Shown here: positions 31,613-41,052 of the stretch, piece by piece | How the letters are laid out: every line of letters starts with the position of its first letter | Position numbering within the stretch: position 1 is the first letter of the stretch | Program-made: the position numbers and the translations under genes | The notes under the pieces: generated by a model | The model's input: only the letters and a program-made list of their open reading frames with translations | The model's database searches: none | Told to the model about the DNA's origin: nothing | Assembly: GCF_010131535.1 (NCBI RefSeq) | Contig: NZ_WUBS01000001.1 | Span: 340,762 to 404,761 of the forward strand | Direction: 5' to 3' | Length of the DNA stretch: 64,000 bases | DNA from: Acerihabitans arboris | GTDB lineage: Bacteria; Pseudomonadota; Gammaproteobacteria; Enterobacterales; Enterobacteriaceae

Positions 31613-33934
31613 ATGACTTCGACCCATCGCAAAACGCACAGCTCCCATTGGGGGGCGTTCACCGCCCGCTGGCAAGACGACCGGCTGGTCATCACCCCGT
31701 TCAGCGGCGATCCCGATCCCAGCCCGCTGCTGCAGAACATGGCCAACGCCCTCGGCCATCGGGCGCGTATCGCCGGCCCGATGGTGCGACGCGGCTGGCT
31801 GGAACAGGGCCCGGGGCCCGATAACCGCCGGGGCGCGGACGAGTATGTCGCCCTGAGCTGGCCGGAGGCCTATGAGCGGGTGGCCGCCGAGTTGCAACGG
31901 GTAGCCGGAGAATCCGGGCCGGAGGCGATATTTGGCGGTTCCTACGGCTGGTCCAGCGCCGGGCGCTTTCATCATGCCCAGAGCCAGGTGCATCGCTTCC
32001 TTAATACCACGCTCGGCGGTTACGTCCGCTCGGTCAACAGCTATAGCTCCGGCGCGTCGGCGGTCCTGCTGCCGCATATCATCGGCGATATCAACGAAAT
32101 CGCCCGCCGCGGCGTCAGTTGGCAGGAAATCGCGCAGCACACCGAGGTCATGATCTCCTTCGGCGGCCTGGCGTTGAAAAATTCTCAGGTGGCCAGCGGC
32201 GGGCTGAGCGAGCATACCGAGCGTGGTTTTATTGACCAGGCGGCGCGGCGTGGCGCGGCCTTTATCTCGGTCAGTCCGCTGGAAAGCGATCTGCCCGCCG
32301 AGGCCCGGGGCGAGTGGCTGCCGATACGTCCCGGCACCGACGCGGCGCTGATCCTCGCGCTGCTGCATGTGCTGGTAAGCCGACGGTGGAGTGATGAGGC
32401 GTTCCTGGCGCGCTACTGCGTCGGCTGGGAGAAGCTGGTGGCCTACCTCCGTGGCGACGCGGACGGACAGGTCCGCGATGCCGCCTGGGCGGCGCCCATC
32501 TGCGGCATCCCCGCGGCGCGTATCGAGGCGCTGGCGGCCAGGTTGCATGGGCGCAGGGTGATGGTGACGGTGGCGCACTCGCTGCAGCGGGCGGAACATG
32601 GCGAGCAGCCGGTATGGCTCGGGCTGGTGCTGGCGGCGGCGTTGGGGCAGCCGGGGCTGCCGGGAGGCGGCTACGCTTATGCGCTGGGCGCGCTGGGCCA
32701 TTACGGCAAGCACCACAACCAGGTGGCGTTTCCGGCGCTGCCGCAGGGGAAAAACGGTATCGACCGGTTTATCCCGGTGGCGCGGGTGGCCGATATGCTG
32801 CTGCATCCCGGTGAGAAATTCTTTTACAACGGGCGTCATCTTACCTATCCGTCCATCCGGCTGGCCTATTGGGCGGGCGGCAATCCGTTTCATCACCATC
32901 AGGACCTGGCGCGCCTGCGCCGGGCGTTTTGCCGGCTTGATACGCTGATCGTGCATGAGACCGCCTGGACGGCAACGGCGCGCCATGCCGACATCGTACT
33001 GCCCGCCACCATGACGCTGGAACGGGAAGATATCGGCGGCGCGCCGACGGACCGGCATCTGGTTGCCATGCAGCAGGCGGCCGCGCCTTACGGCGAAGCG
33101 AAGGATGATTACGCCATCTTTACCGAACTGGCCCGGCGGCTCGGCGGGGAAGCAGCTTTCACCGAAGGACGCGGCGCCCGGGAATGGCTGGCGCATCTCT
33201 ATCAGCAGATGCGTGAACGTCTGCGGGAACGTGACGTCAGCGTGCCTGATTTTGCCACCTTCTGGCAGCAGGGCATCCTGGAACTGCCGCAGGACCAGGA
33301 TGGGGGCCGGCTGCTGCGGGCGTTTCGCCAGGATCCGGAGCGCAATCCGCTGCCGACGCCGAGCGGCAAACTCGAGATTTTCTCGCAGGCCATCGCCGGC
33401 TTTGGTTATGCGGACTGTCCGGGACATCCGGTGTGGCTTGAGCCGCAACAGCGGCCCGACCAACAGCATCCTTTTTATCTGATTGCCAACCAGCCCGAAT
33501 CGCGCCTGCACAGCCAACTGGATTTCGGACAGTACAGCGTCAGCCGCAAACGCGGCGGGCGCGAGATATGTCGCCTGAATCCCGACGACGCGCGGCGCCT
33601 CGGCATAACCACCGGCGACGTGGTTGAACTGGTCAACGGCCGCGGCACGGTGCTGGCCAGCGCCGAGGTGAGCGCACGTATTATGCCGGGGGTGGTACAG
33701 TTGCCGACCGGCGCCTGGTACGATCCGGTGGATCCGCTGGCGGAGAAACCCGTCTGCCGCCATGGCAATCCCAATGTGCTGACGCTGGACATCGGCACCT
33801 CTTCGCTCAGCCAGGGCTGCGCCGGTCAGATTACCGTGGTGCGCGTCGGCCGCTTTGCGGGCGAGGCGCCGGAGGTCAGGGCGTTTGAGCCGCCGGTCGC
33901 GGCGTCGCGCCGGCCGGAAAACAGCGGTGGGTAA
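31613..33934 (+). CDS. BisC/TorZ-type molybdopterin oxidoreductase
   Basis: 773 residues of the DMSO-reductase family, the size of E. coli BisC (777). The probable molybdenum ligand is a Ser in NSYSSGASAVLLPH, as in DMSO/TMAO/biotin-sulfoxide reductases, and no N-terminal iron-sulfur Cys motif is present. WAGGNPFHHHQDL, ETAWTATARHADIVLPATM and the C-terminal domain (SRLHSQLDFG) fit bis-MGD enzymes. No Tat or Sec signal is seen, so it is cytoplasmic like BisC. I start at ATG 31613; the frame extends upstream inside the ATPase gene. It reduces an S-oxide (or N-oxide); the exact substrate is unknown. The importer upstream may deliver it. Confidence 0.88.
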   Translation: MTSTHRKTHSSHWGAFTARWQDDRLVITPFSGDPDPSPLLQNMANALGHRARIAGPMVRRGWLEQGPGPDNRRGADEYVALSWPEAYERVAAELQRVAGESGPEAIFGGSYGWSSAGRFHHAQSQVHRFLNTTLGGYVRSVNSYSSGASAVLLPHIIGDINEIARRGVSWQEIAQHTEVMISFGGLALKNSQVASGGLSEHTERGFIDQAARRGAAFISVSPLESDLPAEARGEWLPIRPGTDAALILALLHVLVSRRWSDEAFLARYCVGWEKLVAYLRGDADGQVRDAAWAAPICGIPAARIEALAARLHGRRVMVTVAHSLQRAEHGEQPVWLGLVLAAALGQPGLPGGGYAYALGALGHYGKHHNQVAFPALPQGKNGIDRFIPVARVADMLLHPGEKFFYNGRHLTYPSIRLAYWAGGNPFHHHQDLARLRRAFCRLDTLIVHETAWTATARHADIVLPATMTLEREDIGGAPTDRHLVAMQQAAAPYGEAKDDYAIFTELARRLGGEAAFTEGRGAREWLAHLYQQMRERLRERDVSVPDFATFWQQGILELPQDQDGGRLLRAFRQDPERNPLPTPSGKLEIFSQAIAGFGYADCPGHPVWLEPQQRPDQQHPFYLIANQPESRLHSQLDFGQYSVSRKRGGREICRLNPDDARRLGITTGDVVELVNGRGTVLASAEVSARIMPGVVQLPTGAWYDPVDPLAEKPVCRHGNPNVLTLDIGTSSLSQGCAGQITVVRVGRFAGEAPEVRAFEPPVAASRRPENSGG

Positions 33935-34048
33935 GCAACGATTGCGGCACGGATATCATTAGCGCGGGCAGGGAACGGCCGCGGCGCGCAAATTAGGGGA
34001 ACGGGTGAAACGCTGAGGTCGGCGGGAAGAGCCAAGCGTAAAGCGCGT

Positions 34049-35395
34049 CTACCGGCGGGGCTGGTGAAGCGCCGACAGGAGTATCCCCCCCAGCCGGGAC
34101 AGCGACGAGGGTGAATCCAGGCGGCTCAGGCTTTCGATGGCGTCGATCATCGCATCCGTTTCACCCGCCAGGCACCGCCGCAGCTTATGCGACAGATCCA
34201 CCGGATGGGACAGGCTCTCCCGGCGCGTCACTTTACACCGCAGCGGCGCATCGTGATGGAAAAATAGCGTCACCTGATGGAAGCGGGCGGAGGGATCCAG
34301 CTCATCGGGAGGCGCCAGCGGGTCGGGACAGCGGCTGACCCGCTGCGCCAGCGCCGAAATCGCCGCATTCACCGGTCCTTCGGCAAATTCCGCCAGGGTA
34401 AGATCGTCGCGCAACAGGCCGGCGGCGATAACGTATTCCAGGCTAAAGCGCGCTTCCATACCGTTACGGGGCCGGCGCACCGAGGGTGCGAGATCGCCGC
34501 CCGGCGGAAACGCCACCTCGATATGATCCAGCCCATCCAGCAGCGCGTCGAGGGTATGGCCGCTGTCCAGCCACTGCCGGCGTAACCGGCGCGCCGCATC
34601 GGCGGCGCTGTGGGTGCCGCTGCAGGCGGCATACGGCTTGAACTCCAGCCCGGGAGCGACAATGCGCCAGGGTTCGCCCCAACGGTCGGTCAACAGGCCC
34701 GGATCCTGCTGGCCGCCACAGCTGGCCGCCAGGAAATCCTCAATAATCCCGTCAGGCTGTCCGGAAAACCCCGCTAACGCGAGCTGGCAAGCGGCCACCG
34801 CGGCCTGCGCCGCCAGTCCGGCATGCAAGGGTTTTGCCGCGGAGCCGGCCTGCGCGCGCAGCCCGCTGGCCTGGGTGGCGGCGATGCCCAGCATCACCGC
34901 CGTCGCGCCGGCGTCGGCCTTCACCAGCCGCGCCGCCCCCGCCGTTGCCGCCAGCGTGCCCAGGGTGCCGGTGCTGTGAAAGCCCAGGGCGTAATGCCGG
35001 CGTCCGGCGGCCAATCCCAGCCGCCCCGCCGCTTCCACCCCGACGGCATAGGCGTCGAGAAACCCCTCGGCGCTGACCGTCGGATGATCCGCGGCCAGGG
35101 CGAACAGCGCCGGCAGGATCACGGTGCTGGGATGGCCGCGAAAGTCGGGGTGAAAATCATCATAGTCCAGCGCATGGCCGGCATAACCCAGCAGCAGCGC
35201 ACGCGTGCGCGCATCCTGGCCGTCATAGACCCGGCGCAGGCAAGCCAGGCCGCTGTCAGCCACGCGTCCGAGCAGCACCGGGAGGGTCACCGCCAGGTAG
35301 TCCAGCACTCCGGCCCGGGCTTTTTCCCGCGCCGTTTCGTCGGGCCGGGCGTCGGCGATAAGCGTCGCCAGCCGCCGGGTGGGCGTTTCGCTCAT
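34049..35395 (-). CDS. MmgE/PrpD-family protein (YxeQ-like)
   Basis: 448 residues of the MmgE/PrpD fold, the family of 2-methylcitrate dehydratase. Recognisable blocks are YAGHALDYDDFHPDFRGHPSTVILPALFA (start of the catalytic region), GFHSTGTLGTLAATAGAARL and QASGLRAQ. It is the last gene of the minus-strand operon, one base after the M20 gene. B. subtilis yxeQ has the same family and position. Its role in that pathway is not clear; an isomerase or dehydratase step on a dicarboxylate is possible. Confidence 0.88.
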   Translation of the reverse strand: MSETPTRRLATLIADARPDETAREKARAGVLDYLAVTLPVLLGRVADSGLACLRRVYDGQDARTRALLLGYAGHALDYDDFHPDFRGHPSTVILPALFALAADHPTVSAEGFLDAYAVGVEAAGRLGLAAGRRHYALGFHSTGTLGTLAATAGAARLVKADAGATAVMLGIAATQASGLRAQAGSAAKPLHAGLAAQAAVAACQLALAGFSGQPDGIIEDFLAASCGGQQDPGLLTDRWGEPWRIVAPGLEFKPYAACSGTHSAADAARRLRRQWLDSGHTLDALLDGLDHIEVAFPPGGDLAPSVRRPRNGMEARFSLEYVIAAGLLRDDLTLAEFAEGPVNAAISALAQRVSRCPDPLAPPDELDPSARFHQVTLFFHHDAPLRCKVTRRESLSHPVDLSHKLRRCLAGETDAMIDAIESLSRLDSPSSLSRLGGILLSALHQPRR

Positions 35396-35396
35396 G

Positions 35397-36548
35397 TTAC
35401 GCCAGCGACTTCAGCGCTTCGCCGGCCAGGCGCGCAAGATAACGGGCGGTGGGGAACAGCGCGCGATCGTCCACGCGAAATTTCGGGTGGTGCAGCGCAT
35501 GGGGGCCGCCGGATCCAACCATCATGAAGGTGCCGGGCAGCTTCTGCTGGTAAAAGGCGAAATCCTCGCCGATCGGGCTGGCGTCGACGCGCCTTGCCTC
35601 AAAGCCGGTCTCGGTGGCCTGCTCCAGGGCAAACGCCACCCATTCCGGCGTATTCACCACCGACGGCGGCCCGGCGTGCCATAAAAACTCCAGCTGCGCC
35701 CCATAGGCCTCGGCGATGCCTTGCACCAGCTGGCGGAAGCGCTGCTCGATAAGATCGCGCACGTCCTGGCTGAAGGTCCGCACCGTGCCCTCGATATAGG
35801 CGGTATCCGGGATCACATTCCAGGTGCTGCCGCTGTGGACCTGGGTGATGGATACCACGGCATTGTTGTTGGACGGCACGTTGCGGCTGATCAGGGTTTG
35901 CGCCGCGCCAATCAGCTGGCCGAGGATAATAATGGGATCGTTGCCCTCGTGAGGCTTGGCGGCATGGGAGCCTTTGGCGGCAATCTTGATCTCGAACCTG
36001 TCCACGCCCGCGGTCAGCGCGCCGTCCTTGCCGCCTACCACGCCCACCGGCAGGGTGGGATCGTTATGGATGCCGAAAATGACCGCGGCGTCGTCCAGCG
36101 CGCCGGTGGCAATCAGGTCCGGCGCACCCAGCCCGGTTTCCTCCGCCGCCTGGAACAGCACGCGCACCCTGCCCTTTAAGCCGGCCTCCCGGCGTTTCAG
36201 CAGGATGGCGGCGCCGAGCGCGGCCGAACTATGGAAATCATGACCGCAGGCGTGCATCACGCCGGGGTTTTCGGAGGTGTACTCGACGCCGGATTCCTCG
36301 TTGATAGGCAAAGCGTCGATATCGGCGCGCACCACCACCAGCGGGCCGGGCAGCAGGCCGCCGATTTCCGCCACCAGGCCGGTTTTCAACGGCAAATCAA
36401 GAATGCGGATACCTTCCCGCTCGAGCGCGGCGCGGATTTTGGCGGTGGTTTCAAATTCCTGGTTGGACAGTTCGGGATGCCGGTGCAGGTGGTGGCGAAA
36501 GTCCTGGATCTGTTGCGCCAGGTCCTGATATTCGGGAGGGATGGTCAT
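35397..36548 (-). CDS. M20-family amidohydrolase (YxeP-like deacetylase)
   Basis: 383 residues of the M20D/hippurate-hydrolase group. Metal-binding residues are in HACGHDFHSSAALG (Cys and His), AAEETGLGAPDLI (Glu-Glu) and the later SHAAKPHEGNDPI. It ends with a conserved GEDFAFYQQKLPG block. In B. subtilis YxeP removes the acetyl group from N-acetylcysteine in S-(2-succino)cysteine breakdown. The fixed order with GNAT, transporter and MmgE genes supports the same role here. Confidence 0.9.
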   Translation of the reverse strand: MTIPPEYQDLAQQIQDFRHHLHRHPELSNQEFETTAKIRAALEREGIRILDLPLKTGLVAEIGGLLPGPLVVVRADIDALPINEESGVEYTSENPGVMHACGHDFHSSAALGAAILLKRREAGLKGRVRVLFQAAEETGLGAPDLIATGALDDAAVIFGIHNDPTLPVGVVGGKDGALTAGVDRFEIKIAAKGSHAAKPHEGNDPIIILGQLIGAAQTLISRNVPSNNNAVVSITQVHSGSTWNVIPDTAYIEGTVRTFSQDVRDLIEQRFRQLVQGIAEAYGAQLEFLWHAGPPSVVNTPEWVAFALEQATETGFEARRVDASPIGEDFAFYQQKLPGTFMMVGSGGPHALHHPKFRVDDRALFPTARYLARLAGEALKSLA

Positions 36549-36587
36549 TAGGTTACTCCATCAGTCAAAACGCGTATTGGCCCGCAG

Positions 36588-36633
36588 CCTGGCGGGCGCT
36601 GGCCGGACGCGCCCTGCCGGCATACCCGCCAGG
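36588..36633. repeat. Intra-operon inverted repeats
   Basis: The 114-base gap between the M20 and ATPase genes holds CCTGGCGGG (36588-36596) and its reverse complement CCCGCCAGG (36625-36633). A nested GCATAC/GTATGC pair surrounds the right arm. A stem-loop here would protect upstream mRNA ends or lower distal expression. Confidence 0.5.
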
Positions 36634-36662
36634 CGTATGCGGGCGCGGCGCCGGTAAATCGC

Positions 36663-37424
36663 CTAAATAGAAAACTCGCTGGGCGTCTCGATATTGATCA
36701 ACTGCCTCAGGAAGCGTCGGGTCTGCGGATTGTCGGAAAAATTGATGATATGCTCCGCTGGCCCCTGTTCGATAATGTGTCCGTCGGCCATAAAGATCAC
36801 CCGGTCGGCCACCTCTTTGGCAAACTGCATTTCATGCGTGACAATCACCATGGTGGTCTTGCGCCTGGCAAGCGTCTGGATCACCTGCAACACCTCATGC
36901 ACCCGTTCCGGATCCAGCGCCGAGGTGGGTTCGTCAAACAAAATCGCTTTCGGATTGACCGCCAGCGCCCGGGCGATGCTGACCCGCTGTTGCTGGCCGC
37001 CGGACAGGGTCACCGGATACTGATGCGCCTGATCCGCCAGGCCGACCTGCTCCAGCAACGACATGCCCATTTCCACCGCCTGCCTGCGGGGCAGTTTTTT
37101 CACCACCAGCAGTCCTTCGGTGATATTTTCCAGCGCGGTTTTATTTTTAAACAGGCTGTAGTTCTGGAACACCATCGCCGTCTGGCTGCGCAGGGCGTAT
37201 TCTTCCCGGGTGGTATAATGCTCGGTATCAAGGGTAACATCGTCAATCCGGATGATGCCGGATTCGGGTTTTTCCAGCAGGTTCAGGCAGCGCAGCAGCG
37301 TTGATTTGCCCGAGCCAGACGGTCCGATAATGGCCACCACTTCACCGGCGGCGATGTCGATGCTGATATTGTCCAACACCACCTGGTCACCAAAACGTTT
37401 ATAGAGATTTTTGGCCGTGATCAT
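36663..37424 (-). CDS. ABC transporter ATP-binding protein (YxeO-like)
   Basis: 253 residues, polar amino-acid type. Walker [14 protein letters not shown], signature [15 protein letters not shown], Walker [14 protein letters not shown] and VTHEM are intact. Nine bases after the permease. It belongs to the importer formed with the genes at 37434 and 38169. Confidence 0.93.
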   Translation of the reverse strand: MITAKNLYKRFGDQVVLDNISIDIAAGEVVAIIGPSGSGKSTLLRCLNLLEKPESGIIRIDDVTLDTEHYTTREEYALRSQTAMVFQNYSLFKNKTALENITEGLLVVKKLPRRQAVEMGMSLLEQVGLADQAHQYPVTLSGGQQQRVSIARALAVNPKAILFDEPTSALDPERVHEVLQVIQTLARRKTTMVIVTHEMQFAKEVADRVIFMADGHIIEQGPAEHIINFSDNPQTRRFLRQLINIETPSEFSI

Positions 37425-37433
37425 AATGTCATC

Positions 37434-38105
37434 CTAGCGTTGCAGCGAGTGGCTGAGTTTTTTCTCAAGCAGGGCCTGCAGACGAGCGTAGCAGATGATT
37501 ACCAGCCAGTACACCAACCCCACCACCAGGAAAGTTTCAAAATAGCGCAGTGACTCGGCCGCGATCATTTTGCCTTCCGCAAACAGTTCGGACACGCCCA
37601 GGGCAAACGCCACCGACGTTTCTTTTATCAACGAGATAAAGGTGTTGCCGGTGGCCGGCAGCGCATTGAGCATCGCCTGCGGCAGCACGATGCGGCGATA
37701 GATTTGCCCCTTGCGCATGCCGATCGACAGCCCGGCCTCGGTTTGGGTCGGATCCACCGAGGCAAGCCCCGCGCGGTAGATTTCCGCCATGTAAGCCGAT
37801 GTCTTCAGGCTAAAACCGATGATGGCGGCCGCGGTGGCCGTCAGGCCGGTCAGCGAGGGGATCAGCTGCGGCAAGCCAAAGTAGATGATAAACAGCTGCA
37901 CCAGCGCCGGCATGCCGCGAAACAAGGAAATATACAGTTCGACCGCTTTACTGAGCAGCCAGATTTTACTGGTGCGCAACAGCGACAGCATCAGGCCGAC
38001 GACCATGGCGATGATCATGGACACCACCGCCAGAAACATCGTCATCGGCAAATAGCTGATGATGAGCGGGAAGACTTTGAGCAGATAGCTGATATCGATA
38101 TTCAT
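37434..38105 (-). CDS. ABC transporter permease (YxeN-like)
   Basis: 223 residues with five hydrophobic segments. It contains SLFRGMPALVQLFIIYFGLPQ and the EAA loop EAGLSIGMRKGQIYRRIVLPQ, typical of cystine/polar amino-acid permeases (TcyL/YecS type). It lies 63 bases after the binding-protein gene. Confidence 0.92.
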   Translation of the reverse strand: MNIDISYLLKVFPLIISYLPMTMFLAVVSMIIAMVVGLMLSLLRTSKIWLLSKAVELYISLFRGMPALVQLFIIYFGLPQLIPSLTGLTATAAAIIGFSLKTSAYMAEIYRAGLASVDPTQTEAGLSIGMRKGQIYRRIVLPQAMLNALPATGNTFISLIKETSVAFALGVSELFAEGKMIAAESLRYFETFLVVGLVYWLVIICYARLQALLEKKLSHSLQR

Positions 38106-38168
38106 GCAGGAACACTCTGGTAACGCCCGCCGTTAAAAACCGCGGCGGACGTGGAAACGAGAACCGGC

Positions 38169-38972
38169 TTATTGCGCCGCGCCGGCTGGAGGAGCGGTGA
38201 TATCCTCGCCAAAATACTTAATTGACAGCGTCTTGAGACGACCGTCCGCGCGCATGGCGTCGATTTGCCGGTCAAACGCCGCTTGGAGCGCGCGGCCGTT
38301 GTCATCCTTATGGAACGGATAACCCACCGGCTCGACCACCAGCGGCGCGCCGACCAGCTTCAGCGGCAGGCTCTTTTCCTTGATCTCCGCCAGCAGTATC
38401 GGCCGGGCATTGACATAGGCGTCGACGCGCTTGTTCATGGTGTCGGTCATCGCCCCATCGCGATTTTCATAGGTGCGGATGGTGATGGTATTGTCACCAA
38501 ACGCCTTCTTCAGGTTGGCCACGTGGTTGGAGCCCAGTACCCCGGCGACGGTTTTACCCTTCAGATCGCCGAGGGTATTGATGCCGGTGTTGGTACTGCT
38601 GGTGACCAGTTGGCTGCCGTAATAACTGTAAGGACCGGAGAAATCATACTTCTCCCGGCGCGCAGGCGTAATGGCGACGGCGTTGGCCACCGTATCCAGC
38701 TTGCCGCCTTCCAGTTGTCCCATCAGGCCGCTGAAATCGGCGTTGATCCACTCGACGCGATAATGCAGGTCCTTGGCGATTTGTTCGGTTAATTCCACAT
38801 CAAAGCCCACCAGCTTGCCGTCTTTTTTATAGGCGGTGGGGAAACTCAGCCCGGTGGCGCCGACGCGAATGGTTTTTGCGCCGGCAGATCCGCCGTCGCC
38901 CGGCTTGTCACAGCCGGACAGCAGGGTGGCGGCGGCCAGCAGCGCGGTTAATACCATAGAATGTGTTTTCAT
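38169..38972 (-). CDS. Lipoprotein amino-acid binding protein 1 (YxeM-like)
   Basis: 267 residues from the ATG at 38972 (GAGG upstream; the stop of the GNAT gene overlaps it as ATGA). The lipoprotein signal has lipobox LLSGC. The SBP_bac_3 domain shows VGATGLSFPTAYKKDGKLVGFDVELTE (first part) and KTVAGVLGSNHVANLKKAF. A close paralogue lies at 41053-41847. Lipid-anchored binding proteins are unusual in Gram-negative amino-acid importers, where most are free in the periplasm. Confidence 0.92.
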   Translation of the reverse strand: MKTHSMVLTALLAAATLLSGCDKPGDGGSAGAKTIRVGATGLSFPTAYKKDGKLVGFDVELTEQIAKDLHYRVEWINADFSGLMGQLEGGKLDTVANAVAITPARREKYDFSGPYSYYGSQLVTSSTNTGINTLGDLKGKTVAGVLGSNHVANLKKAFGDNTITIRTYENRDGAMTDTMNKRVDAYVNARPILLAEIKEKSLPLKLVGAPLVVEPVGYPFHKDDNGRALQAAFDRQIDAMRADGRLKTLSIKYFGEDITAPPAGAAQ

Positions 38973-39511
38973 TGCGCCGCCTCTTGTGCCGCTGTGCGTT
39001 GCAGCCATAAAGCATGGCGTGTTTCATCGAGTATTTTTTTCATATAAATAGTGATATGACCTTTGCCTAAATCCGCTTTGTGCATCGGTAGGAAACCGCG
39101 CGCCTGATACATTTCAGCCAGCCAGGGGTGGTTTTCCGCCGTGCCCAGCGAGACCGCCGGCGCCCTGAGCTGGTCCAGCAGTATAGCCTGTTCCAGCCAT
39201 TGCAGCATCTGGCTGCCCAGATGCCGGCCGCGGTAGCCGGGGTCGGCGCCGAACCAGCCGATATGCGGCAGGCCGAACGGGCCGGGCAACGGCCCCCACG
39301 GGTAGCGCAGCGTCGCCGAGGCCACCAGTTTCCCGTCGAGAAACATCCCGTAGACGCCGTGCTCGTCCAGATGCCGGCCGACCCGGGCCGGATCCGCCGT
39401 GGCGGCGTCGAAGTGGATGCCCAATTCCCGGATAGGCGCATAGGCGGCGTGCATCAGCGCCAGGAACGGCTCCGCGTCCGCCACCGTCAGCTGGCGATAG
39501 CCTGCGCTCAT
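38969..39511 (-). CDS. GNAT N-acetyltransferase (YxeL-like)
   Basis: A 180-residue GNAT-fold protein. The acetyl-CoA pyrophosphate loop is in DPGYRGRHLGSQML (Arg/Gln-x-x-Gly-x-Gly/Ala type), followed by AVSLGTAENHPWLAEMYQARGF. It overlaps both neighbours by four bases. YxeL acetylates S-(2-succino)cysteine as the first step of the B. subtilis pathway; family and gene order support the same job. Confidence 0.88.
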   Translation of the reverse strand: MSAGYRQLTVADAEPFLALMHAAYAPIRELGIHFDAATADPARVGRHLDEHGVYGMFLDGKLVASATLRYPWGPLPGPFGLPHIGWFGADPGYRGRHLGSQMLQWLEQAILLDQLRAPAVSLGTAENHPWLAEMYQARGFLPMHKADLGKGHITIYMKKILDETRHALWLQRTAAQEAAQ

Positions 39512-40890
39512 CGTGCCTCCGGGCCAGCGGCCGGCAGCAGGCCGGACGCATTGGCGGCCAGGATCACCTCGTCGACCTTCTCAGGCGCGCTGCCGAGATA
39601 ATTGGTCGGGTCAAGCCACTGGTCCAGTTGGGTTTCCGTCACGGTGGCGCGCAGCGTCGGGTGCGCCAGCAGGACCTCTTTGAACGGGCGCTTCTGTTCA
39701 TAGGCCTGCATCGAGCATTCGTACACCAGGTGATGGGCGGTTTGTTTGCCAAGCGTCTTGCCGAGTTCGAACATCACCTTTTCCGACAGCAGCAGCCCGC
39801 CCTGCAAATGCAGGTTAGCCAGCATCTGCGCTTCATTGACGGTAATGCCCCGCAGAATGCCCAGCGCGTTCTGTAGCTGGGCCGACAGGTAGATGCAGAT
39901 TTCCGGCAGGGCAATCCATTCCGCGCGCCAGCTCATGGCGTCACGCTCATGTTCTACATGCATCGATTCATAGATCAGGGCGGCGCTTTTCAGCACCGGC
40001 GCCGTCAGGCTGGCGAGACCTTCCAGCGCCGCCGGGTTGCGTTTGTGCGGCATGGTGGTGGAACCGATTTTGCCGGCGGAAAACGCCTCTTCGATTTCAT
40101 TGATTTCGGAACGCATCAGGTTATAGAACTCATTGCCTATCTTGCCCAGCGTCCCGCTGATCAGCACCGCCACCGAGGCAAACTCGGAAAATCGGTCGCG
40201 CGCCGCCTGCCAGCCGATATTGGGGGTGTTCAGCCCCAGCTTGTCGAGCGTGAGCCGTTCAATCGCCGGCCCCTGCGGGCCGAAAGAGGCGTAGGTGCAG
40301 ATCGCGCCGCTGATATTACCGGTCAGCGCGCGCGGTTTGATTTCCTGCAGGCGCGTCAGGTGGCGGACAAACTCATCCAGCCATACCGCAACCTTAAAGC
40401 CAAACGTCGTTGGCAACGCCTGCATGCCGTGGGTACGGCCGGTCATGGGGGTGTGCTGGTATTTTTTCGCCAGGCGCCTGAGCTCCACCGCCAGCAACGT
40501 CGCGTCGCGTTCGATAATGTCGAACGCCTGGCGCAGTTGCAGCACGGTGGCGGTATCGACGATATCCTGGGTGGTGGCGCCATAATGGATATATTCGCCG
40601 GCGTCGCCGCACTGTTTTTGCAGGGCGGCGAGGGTAGGCATCAGGGAATGTTTCATCTCGGCGCCGGATTGGGCAATGTCGTCAAGATTGAGCTGGCCGG
40701 CATCGGCGCGCCGGGCAATAGCCTGCGCCGCGGCCTCGGGGATCACACCCAGCTCGCCTTCCGCCAGGGCGAGGGCTACTTCTACCTCGATTTGCCGGGC
40801 CAGGCGGCTGCTTTCCGACCACACCTCGCGCATTTCCGGGGTGCCAAAATTATTACCAATCAGGACAAAATCAATCAGATGGGACGCCAT
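39508..40890 (-). CDS. Fumarase/aspartase-superfamily lyase (candidate S-(2-succino)cysteine lyase)
   Basis: 460 residues, similar in build to adenylosuccinate lyase and PcaB. The three superfamily blocks are HYGATTQDI (residues 102-110), GRTHGMQALPTTFGFK (151-166) and the catalytic-Ser loop GSTTMPHKRNP (276-286). Such enzymes split succinylated compounds to fumarate. It leads the yxeL-Q-like operon, where B. subtilis has the monooxygenase yxeK. A lyase of this superfamily that releases cysteine and fumarate from S-(2-succino)cysteine is known from other bacteria. Adenylosuccinate lyase proper is unlikely in this context. Confidence 0.85.
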   Translation of the reverse strand: MASHLIDFVLIGNNFGTPEMREVWSESSRLARQIEVEVALALAEGELGVIPEAAAQAIARRADAGQLNLDDIAQSGAEMKHSLMPTLAALQKQCGDAGEYIHYGATTQDIVDTATVLQLRQAFDIIERDATLLAVELRRLAKKYQHTPMTGRTHGMQALPTTFGFKVAVWLDEFVRHLTRLQEIKPRALTGNISGAICTYASFGPQGPAIERLTLDKLGLNTPNIGWQAARDRFSEFASVAVLISGTLGKIGNEFYNLMRSEINEIEEAFSAGKIGSTTMPHKRNPAALEGLASLTAPVLKSAALIYESMHVEHERDAMSWRAEWIALPEICIYLSAQLQNALGILRGITVNEAQMLANLHLQGGLLLSEKVMFELGKTLGKQTAHHLVYECSMQAYEQKRPFKEVLLAHPTLRATVTETQLDQWLDPTNYLGSAPEKVDEVILAANASGLLPAAGPEAR

Positions 40891-40990
40891 ACACTTCTCG
40901 AATTAAATAATTTTTTAAGTGTGGGACTATAGCACGTAGAAATAATGGGCCTTATAACAGAAATATATATCCTAATCCCAACGGGATATA

Positions 40991-41014
40991 GCAAAACCGG
41001 CTGGTGAGCCGGTT
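40991..41014 (-). terminator. Terminator after the second binding protein
   Basis: A perfect AACCGGCT/AGCCGGTT stem with a four-base loop (40995-41014) is followed on the minus strand by TTTTGC. It separates the single binding-protein gene from the lyase operon on the same strand. Confidence 0.7.
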
Positions 41015-41052
41015 GCGCGTTAACCTGGGATATAGCCCTTAAGAATGTGGTG

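Noticed and set aside
31478..33763. 761-codon open frame on the minus strand
   Set aside because: Antisense shadow of the BisC-type gene; GC-rich codon bias opens the opposite frame. The translation is Arg/Gln/His-rich low-complexity sequence.
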